Origin: Podocnemis expansa
Lineage: Eukaryota; Chordata; Testudines; Podocnemididae
Direction: 5' to 3'
Assembly (NCBI GenBank): GCA_007922195.1
Contig: ML682090.1
Span: forward strand, 2,530,421-2,594,420
Length of the DNA stretch: 64,000 nucleotides
The translations under genes and the position numbers were made by a program. This document shows positions 55,722-64,000 of this stretch, in pieces. The number at the start of each line of letters is the position of its first letter. Position 1 is the stretch's first letter. Under the pieces are notes generated by a model. That model ran no database searches, was not told the DNA's origin, and saw nothing but the letters and a program-made list of their open reading frames with translations.

Positions 55722-58700
55722 CTGGGAAAGAGAAGAGGCAGGAGAGGAAACCGGAGGTCAGGAGACAGGGCCAGGTTTCCTGAGGAGCCCTGACCAGCAG
55801 GGCTGAATGACACTGTAGGAACTGGGAGCACATCACGGTCACTTCACTGGGCTAACACACTGAGTCTGGGCTTGGTACAGCCATCTCTCAGCTACTCAGA
55901 GTTAATGCTGGGTCAGTGGCACAATGGAAGACCTCCAGGAGTAGTCCAAGGAGCTGCAGGGAGTATGGTGGGTCATTCACTGGGGGTGCTCTTCCCTCCA
56001 AGTTATTACAGATGCCAGCACGGTGCAAGGGGCCACAATGCTTCACATGGCAGCCCACCCAGGTGTCCCAGCTAGGGAAACTCTCTTTGGATCAGCACTC
56101 CAATTCTTCCACACTAAGGGACGCTGTGCTTTGAGAAGTGCTGTTTGCATGAGAATTAAAACCATAATGCCACACCTCTGGTGGTCTTCAAAGATTCCTG
56201 ATGCTTTCCAGATGAGTGGGGCAGGGGCAGTATTAATTGCTGAGACTTGGCTAAGTGCTTACTGGGCCCAAGTTCTGCCCCATGGACAAAGCAGAGAACT
56301 CAGGGCATGCCAGTATGCTCCCCTAGCGCTAAATCAAATGAAGGACCAAAACCCGCCACCTGTCATAATGTTTCTAGCTCTGTGCTGTGCTTACACTCAT
56401 GGTGCTCACCTTTTGGCACATGATCCCTTTAAATGCAGCCTGGAGAGGGGACTTACGCTACAGAGGAGGGCAGCGAGCTTACCGTGAGATGGCAAACAGC
56501 CCCGTGAGCAACGGGATGAGCTTCAGGGCTTCCTGGGGGAGGTAGGTGGCTAGCACAGCAATGTTGAAGAAATAGAGGATGAAGAGGTAGACAGACTGGG
56601 AGATGTAGCGCCGATGGATCTCCACCTCCCTGCGCTGCTCCCCAAAGGGCTGCACTGAGGAGAAGCAGAGACGGGAGACCCCATACACAATCAAACCTGG
56701 TAGGATAGAAGAGAGAGAATTGAGTGTGAGGCGTGCTTTCTGATCAGATGCAAGGAGCAACTGACCAGGACTGGAGGCATAGTGACTGTCAGAGGGTGTC
56801 TGTGCTCCACTGTGCCACTGTAGCTCCATACAATAGATGCCTTCCACGGCGATGGAAAGGCTTTCTCCATCATGGTGGTTAATACACCCTTCCAAGAGGG
56901 AGAAGCTAAGCTGACAGAAAAATTCTGCTTTTGATCTAGTGGCATCTACACTGGTCAGTAGGTTGAGGCAACTGTGTTGCTCAGGGTGTGGAGAAAAAAA
57001 AATATCACACGTTGGTGATGTAGTTAGACCTAAATTTTAAATGCAGACATGGCCTTAGTGCAAGGCTAGCAAAGGGTGCCTTTGGTGTATTTGTCATCAC
57101 AAGACTCCCACTCCCACCGTGAGGCTGGGCAATGCCATTATCCCCCTGGTGTAGGTGGGAAACTGAGGCACAGCAAGAGTCAATGACTTGCCCAAGGTCA
57201 TGCAGGGTAGGGATTTAAACTTGGCACACCAGCTAGCCACCAGAGCATCCTTCCTCCCTCTCAAGTTTAGCCCAGTGACCTGTGCAGAAGGAATGTTGAG
57301 ATGATCCTCCACATCCCAGTCAATTCTTGGCCTCTCTGTCAAGACTGCCAATGTGGGGACTGGTTAGTGATGGTTTATGCTGATTGTTTGGGAGATGTGG
57401 TCACTAGACACTGGACTGAGACCCATCAAACTCATTTCACATCAGCCACCAAGCAGCCGTTGGATGGGAACGGCTGTCAGTCACTCCTAACCTGGATAGC
57501 TATGTTCCCTCTAAGCTGTGTGCATGTGTGCGCGCACACAGGCTGTGAAACCTGCGCACACAACAAAATAGAGCACGCACAAAAAAATTCAACAGTGCTA
57601 ATGTTTTCATGCTACTTTTAAGAAGGCGATTTCAAGTAGCATGATTCAAATAAGGTTTTGTAATTTATAAAATCATTTCCTTCTCCCTATCAAAACAAAA
57701 TGTAGAGATTATTTGCATCATACACACTTACTTCATTGCACTTGCAAGTCTGACAACGCTCACTGGAATGCGCACAGATTTGGAAACTGGTTCCAAAAAT
57801 TTCCACAAAAGAAAATTTTGGCGCACACAGCCTATGAAAAATGAGAGGGAACACTGCTGGATAGGCCATGAGCCTGCTCCCCGTTGACTTCAGTGGGAAT
57901 GGAGAGTGGTCAACTCTTCAGAAAAATCAGTCCCCATCCCCTGAGCTCAGGCTCTCTGAGCCAGAAACTCCCAACCCAACCTAGAGGCACAGGGACACCA
58001 GGAGGAGAGCAGAAGGGCTCTCCCAGCCCTGCTCACCTAGGATAATGGGGAAGGTGCCAAAGACTCCACAGCGAAGGGTGTAGACCAGCCGGGCACTCAT
58101 GGTTGGCATCAGGGGGGCATCAAAGGGCAAGAAGACATAGGCACCGTACACGAAGCAAGGGAAGATGATCATGGCCCCGATCATGGAGGCCACGGCCTTG
58201 AGGTTGGCGGAGCTGCAGTTCCGGCATAGGAGGCACTGCAGCCTCTCAGAGAGCGGCTTGGTCTTGCAGCCATCATAGCCAGTGGGCTCGCCATAGTGTG
58301 CGGGATAGCTGAGGGGGCCCTGGTTCAGGAAGGCCAGCTTCTCACGGTCGCCATTCTCCTTTTCACAGCGCACAATCTCCTCCTCCTCCAGCTGCTGCCG
58401 CTTCCAGTTGCTGCCCCCTGCCGAGCCTCGGCAAGTGGGGGCCTGTTCAATACACTGGGGATTGATGGGGATGAAGACATGAGCAGCCACCTCAGGCATC
58501 CTGTTGCTTTCCTCCTCCTCCTCCCCCAGAGGGGAAGAGCTGAGGAAAACCTCATTCTTTCTAGTAGGACTTGGCTCAGGGCCTGCCCAGCTTCCCTCAG
58601 GACTGGGCCTTTTCTCTGCCTCAGTTGCCTCACAAGATGGGGCTGGGAGCTCCGTGGCTGCCTCACTCAGGGAAGAGTGGCGAGACTGATCCCGTGGCAG

Positions 58701-58841
58701 GGTAGCCTCAGGGTCTCCTGGCTTCTTGTCTTGGGCAGCACCGCAGGTCATCTTCTGCTTGGGAGGCTCCGGAGTCTCCTTTCCCAGCTCTACCAGAGCC
58801 ACCTCCTCAGTGCAACCCCCAGGGTCACAAGCTGCCATCAT
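55502..58841 (-). CDS. TMEM79: TMEM79 (mattrin)
   Basis: Multi-pass membrane protein of the trans-Golgi/lysosomal pathway; in mammals it supports lamellar-granule secretion in epidermis and its loss causes the matted-hair/atopic phenotype. Three coding exons on the minus strand (58841-58037, 56696-56483, 55721-55502) join in frame to 412 aa plus TGA (human about 394 aa). Residues 1-214 are a low-complexity, acidic and Ser/Pro-rich cytosolic region that includes the family string [13 protein letters not shown]. Residues ~215-382 hold about five membrane helices, with conserved strings [50 protein letters not shown] and [17 protein letters not shown]. The tail ends KPRYWG, like mammalian RPWG. 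The start is the first ATG after upstream stops and is followed by a second Met, so the exact start is slightly uncertain. It converges on GLMP. Confidence 0.96.
56483..56696 (-). CDS. TMEM79: TMEM79 coding exon 2 (residues ~269-339)
   Basis: Encodes the segment from [12 protein letters not shown] to [10 protein letters not shown], including EVEIHRRY and a membrane helix. The acceptor is ATCCTACCAG and the donor GTAAGC; it ends in phase 2. Confidence 0.95.
57110..57250 (-). repeat. MIR-like CORE-SINE in TMEM79 intron
   Basis: GGGAAACTGAGGCACAGCAA...GACTTGCCCAAGGTCATGCA is the reverse complement of the MIR core. Confidence 0.65.
57500..57856. mobile_element. Non-autonomous hAT element (357 bp) in TMEM79 intron
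   Basis: Starts CTATGTTCCCTCTAAGC and ends GAGAGGGAACACTG, flanked by perfect CTGGATAG (57492-57499, 57857-57864). It contains a GTGTGCGCGCACAC palindrome. Confidence 0.87.
58037..58841 (-). CDS. TMEM79: TMEM79 coding exon 1 (residues 1-268)
   Basis: Holds the cytosolic N-terminal region and the first two membrane segments, from [15 protein letters not shown] to [11 protein letters not shown]. The donor on the minus strand is GTGAGC and the exon ends in phase 1. Confidence 0.95.
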
Positions 58842-61177
58842 GGGTCTGCAGGGATGTTCCAGCTGCAGCCAGACCCTTACTGAGCAAGGTTGGTGTTGCA
58901 GTGGTACCAGTAGAATATATCGCCTATTTAAGGTTGCAACATCTAGCTACTGACCTCTGTCATTGCTGCAGCTGCCGTTCTCAGCCTATTGGAGGAAAAA
59001 GAACATACATGGGGAAAAACTGCTCAGGACAGTCTGTAAATCCCAAGCAGGCACCACCTCTCACAAGAGCTGATCATTCATCAACCCTTTGAAGGTGAGG
59101 CAGATATTGTTACCCCTCCGTCATAAGCTGGGGATACAAAGAGAAGTGGGGCAACTCCTCCAAGGTCACCTGGCAAATTTTGGCAGAACTGAGAATAGAA
59201 CCCAGGAAGCCCAGCTCATACTTACCCTCCTGCCCCTGTTAAACCATCAAATTACATTCCCCCTGATGTTAAAAGAGAACCCAAGTCCTGATTCCCAGGG
59301 GCTGTGTTCTAACCACTATGTCAAGCTGCTTCCAGTTGAAGTTGGTGAACTTGCTCTGTAATTAGACTGGCATAACCAAAATCAGTTGAACTCTATTACA
59401 TTTTTTATTAAGATGATTGAACCCCCAGAGCATGAAACAGCTGCTGAAAAGAAACACTGGATCAGTTTTTATGGGGCTCTAGGAAAGGGTTAAATAATAG
59501 ATGTATCCAAGCAAAATCACACATCCATACACTCCTATAAACTCTGGGGACACTAGCTGCAATCTAGAACAAACTGACAGCTTGTCTACACTTGAAAATT
59601 AATTTGGATTAAGGGAAGGCATGAATTTAAGGCATATTAGCCATTCCAGAAAAACTCAATGTGTGCACAAACTCTTAATGGCTACTCCGAGGGATACAAA
59701 GGGATGAATTTTAAAGAATGTCCAATCTAGACACTTTACAGAGTGCCTTGCCTTCACTAGACTGAAGTTGGGATCTCTGATACTGGGATCTGTATTAGTG
59801 CTCTGGGACTGGCCTGTCATTGAAGGACTTCTAAGCTGCGGAGCTTAGGACCCCATACAGCAATTGAAAAAGCAGGGCTTGATATTCAGGGGAGGCGGGT
59901 TCGGACACATCCCATCCAGCTCAGCGGGGCTCTTTGCCTTTGAAAATCTGGCTGGGAATTCCATGCAGGGTGCCATCAGCTCACAGTTAGGAATATTTAC
60001 TAGAACAGAGGTCAGAGAACCCTATGCTGGCCCCTACTCCTTGACTGTCAGCCAGTGCCAGTGGCTCCCACCACAGAAATAAAAGCGGCGGGTGCCTGAA
60101 AATTTGGTGGCAGCCATGGCTGGAGGTTGGGAAGCAAGGAAAGGGGCGCTTCGCTGGCATGCTGCTGAAAGAAGCCACTTGTGGAAAGAAGCTACCTGCA
60201 ATGGCTCATCTTGGCAGAATGCCTGGCACAGGTGTCCCCAGGGATGCCATGGAAAGAAGCTGCCTGGATCGGCTCCTCTTGGGTGGTCTCCAGGCATGCT
60301 GAGGAAAGAAGCTACCCAGAGTGGCTCCTTGGTGGCTGCGCACCATGGAGAGAAGCCATTCCACACATCTTCTTTCTTCACCATGTCTGGAACTTCATGG
60401 TGGGTACCCCCCACACCCCAGCAGCCCCTGAAAGAAGCTGCCCAGAGTGGCTTTCAGGGGCAGGAGCCACAATTTCTGTGGCATCACAGAGGGTGCTATG
60501 TGCCACTCCGAATGGGCTCTCGTGCCACTGTTGGCACACGTGCCGGGAGTTGCCTACCCGTGTACTAGAATGATGGGAAGTGAAAGACTTGGAACATCAC
60601 TGAGAAGTGCACAGCTGGCCAAACACTCGAGTATTAAAAAGGACCAATGCAAACAAGAATCCATGAGAGCTGGGAGGCACCTCTCAACTTTAGGCGGACC
60701 AGTAGCTAAAATACCACTGTGCCAAAAGGCCAGAAGGTACCATCAGATCATCTAGTCTGACCTGTATCTCACGGGCCACCAGTCTTTGCACACCAGACTC
60801 AGAAACCAAAATGAGATCTAAGTATTACAGCCCTCAGGAGATGGGACTATTACATGCCGCAGGCAGAGAATAGGAAGAACTAAGACGCATCAATGCCCAA
60901 GGTCCCTGCAATGTCAATCACTCATAAAACACAGAGGCAAATTGTGGGAATATTAGCAATCCACCGTGGATTGGCCTAGATCTGTTAACCTGGATGGTTT
61001 ATTTATCCATCCCCACATTGACCTACCCACTGGCAGACTAAATACCACTGTGGGATCCCAGGGGGCCAGATTATCAGCTGGTGTCTATCCATTTCTCTCT
61101 GTTACATCAGCAGAAGATCTGGCCCTGCTGATTTTAAAGATATGTAGGAGTGTTCCCATGTGGGGCTCAGTGTAAGA

Positions 61178-61442
61178 CAGGGGGTCTGCAACCTGCGGCT
61201 CCAGACCCACATGCAGCTCTTTGCCTGCCTCCTTGTGGCTCCAGGAAGCAGGGATCCTGCGGTGGGCCTGCTCCTGGTTCCCGGCTCCCTCCCCACCAAC
61301 ACGGTACTTTTCAGCAGTCACCCTGGTCCAGCTCCCAGCTCCTCCACCAGGAAGTTAAGCCCATTGTGGCTCACAAAACACTTGGCTACTGAAGGAATTG
61401 TAAAAAATGGCTCTTCTTATCTTTCAGGTTGCCAACCCCAAC
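61178..61442. mobile_element. hAT-like element (265 bp)
   Basis: CAGGGGGTCTGCAACCTGCG at the left and CAGGTTGCCAACCCC at the right are inverted repeats. The exact right end and duplication are unclear. Confidence 0.55.
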
Positions 61443-62103
61443 ACAGAGTAAGGGATTAAAAGCCACTGGAAAGGTCCTCATTAAGTGGTTACTAAAGTGT
61501 TCCAGGTGAGGAAGGAGGACAAAGAATTAAAACAAAAACCCGAAAAACATGATGCCTATCTTCCACACACAATAATAATCTCAGGCACTCACACTGCACA
61601 TTTCATCCACTGACCTCAAAGTACTTTATTAAAAAGGGCAATATCACTTCCCCATTTTGCAAATGGGGAAACTGAGGCACATAGTGGTGACATGAGTTGC
61701 CCAGAGTCACCCCACGTCCCAATGGCTGAGCAAGGTCTGCAGAATGTCTCTCTCACTCTCACACACACACACAAAGCCTGAAGAAGTCCTTGCACCAATC
61801 TGTGGAACAATCCTCCACCCCACTTCCCGTGACTGCAAGAGAAAATAAGTAAAGCAAAGCAGAGAATTGGTTTCCCGGCTGGGCTGCTTACTTGGAGAGC
61901 AGACTGAGCTCAGCTGGGCCATGGGGAAAGAGAGCAGGTTTCCAGTTGGCCCTCCTGTTTGTGAATGTTTCCGAGGCTTCTTCGCCAGGACTTCAAACCT
62001 GTTTAACCAGCAGAGGTGTAGCTGGAATTAAAGGGGCAGAGCCAGCTTTGCTTCACCCGATGGGTGCGGCATCTGCCGGCAGAAAAGGTTATTTATTCCC
62101 ACA

Positions 62104-62640
62104 GGTTGCACGTATGCACCCGTATGTGTGTGTTGGGTATGCCTGCAGGTACTGTGTGCAGGTTTGTGTGGTGCATACCTGTACTGTGTGGGCATGTTTG
62201 TGTGATGTATATATGTCATAGAGGTAGACCTTATTATGCTTGTGTTGTGAAAGCCTTATGTATGAATATGTTGTGTTATGCATGCAGCTTTGTGAGTTGT
62301 GTTTTCTTGTTCAAGTGTATGCGTGCCTCACTGTTTGTACTGCTACCTTTGATGTGTGTGCCTGCATGTGTACTTTTTTATTTTATTTATTTGGTGACTC
62401 TGCAGCATGCATGTGCGGGGTGTGTGTATATGTCAATATGATGTGCATATAAGTGTGCAACATGGGTGTAGTGGATGAAATCAGACACCACATTCACAAC
62501 TATGCCCCATACTATCTGTATACAAGCATGTAGGTGTCGGTGTGAGTTGAAAACATAATGTGTGACTGTAAATGTCTGTGTGTTAGTACTGCCATGTGCA
62601 GTATATTTTGTGTTATATCAGCTCTGTGTGTGTGTAGGCA
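62104..62640 (+). repeat. Degenerate TG/TGTG-rich tract
   Basis: About 540 bp of interrupted TGTG-rich sequence (for example TATGTGTGTGTTGGGTATGC, GGGGTGTGTGTATATGTC), probably an old dinucleotide repeat. Confidence 0.6.
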
Positions 62641-63118
62641 GAGGTGAGTGGCATTAGAATAACTGCTGACCTTAGCATCAGAGTCTTAAATCAATACTTA
62701 GTTTGCTGTTAAGTTCAAACTCCTGGACTGGACAACAGTTTGGGTGCTTTCATTCACATGAGATAAGGAAAACCGCATTCTGTCCTCCATATTTGTGTTG
62801 ATTTGGGATAGCCCACAAGGTAGAAAGAAGCAGTAAGACATTGCCACACCACTTCTTTGAGGAAACACACCAAGATTCATTTTCATGTTGAACAATTTAG
62901 TGAAATTAGAAGTACACTGAAGGGAACAGAGCTAACATAGCTATTCATTACACTAACTACCTACCACTCTCCAAAAAGCAACCCACAATCAGATTATATT
63001 TAGGATCTAATTGTCCAAATTAATGTGTGTAATTAAGTACCCCAGAAAAGCAAAAAGCATTCTGAATTAAGGCAGAGACACTGCTTCACTCACTCTATTG
63101 CATTGGAGCACTGCCCAG

Positions 63119-63520
63119 CAATGTTCCCTGTAAGCTGCGCCAGTGAGTGGTGGCGCAGCTGCCTCCGCTCACTGGTGCAGCAAGCACTGACCCCAGCGCA
63201 GAGCCGGGGTCGGGGCTGGCGGGGAGCAGAAGAAGTGGGGAGCGGCGGGGGTTGGGGCTGGCAGAGGAGCCGGGGTCGGGGCTGGCGGGGAGCAGCGGTC
63301 AGCAGAAGCTGGGAGCAGAGGAGCCGGGGCTGGCGGGGAGCAGAAGCTGGGACCGGAGAAGCTGGGGTTGGGGTTGGCGGGGAGCAGAAGCGGGGAGCGG
63401 AGGCGCTGGGTTGGGGGCTGGCGAGGAGCAGAAGAAGCGGGGAGCAGCGGGGGTCGGGTCTGGCGGGCAGCAGAAGCGGGGAGCGGAGCTGGGTTGGGGG
63501 CTCCCGGGCTAGGAGCAGAT
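63119..63520 (+). repeat. GC-rich minisatellite inside a hAT-like terminus
   Basis: Begins like the element at 57500 (ATGTTCCCTGTAAGCTGCG) and continues as many copies of a unit like GGGGCTGGCGGGGAGCAGAA (63190-63510). It gives long Gly/Arg/Ser/Trp-rich open frames that I regard as repeat artefacts. Confidence 0.75.
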
Positions 63521-63630
63521 TAGAAGGATAAGCTCATGGCACGCAGGGGGGGTGGGGGGGGTGGAGAGGGGAGGGTTGATGTGTAAGGAAACGTCTTGTT
63601 TCCTTTTCAAGTCGTTGCTGCCCCATAGGT

Positions 63631-63825
63631 CAGTGGTTCCCAACGTTTTCTCTGCCATGGCACTCCTTGCTACCTTTAATTCATTTGAGGCACACTGCCA
63701 TGTAGTTTCCGAATGAAGCCATATATTTTCATGAGCCAATGAGCCAATCCAGAGCGCTCTGAGTAGTTTTTCAAAAAAATGTGTGACACACCTGTGTGCT
63801 GTGACACAGTGATTGGGAAACAGTG
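63631..63825 (-). mobile_element. hAT element, same family as the 19-20 kb cluster
   Basis: CAGTGGTTCCCAACG ... GATTGGGAAACAGTG, flanks CCATAGGT/CGCTAGGT (6 of 8). The interior is the reverse complement of the CACAAAATTTTTTGAAAAA...TGGATTGGCTCATGAATA family. Confidence 0.8.
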
Positions 63826-63977
63826 CGCTAGGTAGACACAACACACACATTCCACCCAAGATGCAGAATAAACACAGAGAACTGTAGAGAACCTTATGTT
63901 ACTTTATTAACACCCAGCATTTCTACAGCACTTTCCATCCCAGGATCTCTCAATGGCTCACTATACTAGTCAATTTT

Positions 63978-64000
63978 AAAAGGGATAGCCGTGTTAGTCT
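63978..64000 (+). mobile_element. Start of another fold-back family member, cut by window end
   Basis: AAGGGATAGCCGTGTTAGTC matches the 5' end of the copy at 15912. Confidence 0.6.

Larger units (their letters stand above)
58842..64000. other. Region upstream of TMEM79
   Basis: TMEM79 5'UTR and promoter presumably start just above 58841, but no clear core promoter was seen. The rest is repeats: MIR-like pieces (59090-59220, 61615-61740), a CR1 3' fragment (about 60735-60780), a degenerate ~60-bp repeat (60160-60470), hAT-like elements and TG-rich sequence. No further gene recognised. Confidence 0.6.

Noticed and set aside
55226..55783. Plus-strand 185-codon open frame overlapping TMEM79 exon 3
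   Set aside because: Antisense shadow of the coding exon, which has a clear homolog in the minus-strand frame.
58296..58883. Plus-strand 195-codon open frame opposite TMEM79 exon 1
   Set aside because: Antisense shadow of a GC-rich coding exon; low complexity with no homolog recognised.
63103..63531. Long Gly/Arg/Trp-rich open frames (up to 142 codons) on the plus strand
   Set aside because: They arise from a GC-rich tandem repeat read in several frames at once and show no splice context or non-repetitive part.

Overview
The window is genomic DNA from a non-avian sauropsid, most likely a turtle and less likely a crocodilian. It has multi-exon vertebrate genes with GT-AG introns, CR1 LINE fragments, tRNA-derived SINEs with a CR1-like tail, MIR-type CORE-SINEs, many small non-autonomous hAT elements with 8-bp target-site duplications (TSDs), and a DIRS-type retrotransposon. 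The species call is inference from repeat content.

Gene layout: (1) 2051-14240, plus strand, CCT3, the gamma subunit of the TRiC/CCT cytosolic chaperonin; 12 coding exons are present and about 31 N-terminal residues lie upstream of the window. (2) 20350-29640, plus strand, GLMP, complete in 6 exons (405 aa), with a compact promoter carrying CRE-like, CCAAT-like, GC-box and CACGTG elements. (3) 55502-58841, minus strand, TMEM79 (mattrin), complete in 3 coding exons (412 aa). The order and relative orientation CCT3 > GLMP > < TMEM79 match what I know of the mammalian locus (human 1q22), so this is a conserved block. CCT3 folds actin and tubulin, GLMP is a lysosomal membrane glycoprotein, and TMEM79 is a Golgi/lysosomal-pathway membrane protein; the block reflects synteny, not one pathway.

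The ~24 kb between GLMP and TMEM79 is mostly repeats. It holds a CR1 fragment with a nested hAT (34.5-35.4 kb), a possible unrecognised terminal exon on the minus strand (36230-36690), several MITEs, a 10-N assembly gap (42766-42775) beside a CpG-rich block, and a ~67-bp minisatellite with a ~525-bp higher-order period (43.2-44.4 kb). That array is split by a ~5.2 kb DIRS-like element (44382-49570) with inverted terminal repeats, an internal complementary region and a gag-like frame broken only by stop codons. No reverse transcriptase or tyrosine recombinase could be recognised in it.

A second theme is one repeat family (about a dozen copies) that forms fold-backs and carries a degenerate hammerhead-ribozyme-like core. 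Two copies have long TSDs (11 and 13 bp), which suggests retrotransposition, perhaps of a Penelope-like element. The most interesting items are the DIRS element, the fold-back/hammerhead-like family, the tandem-duplicated hAT cluster at 19.0-20.1 kb and the possible extra minus-strand exon.
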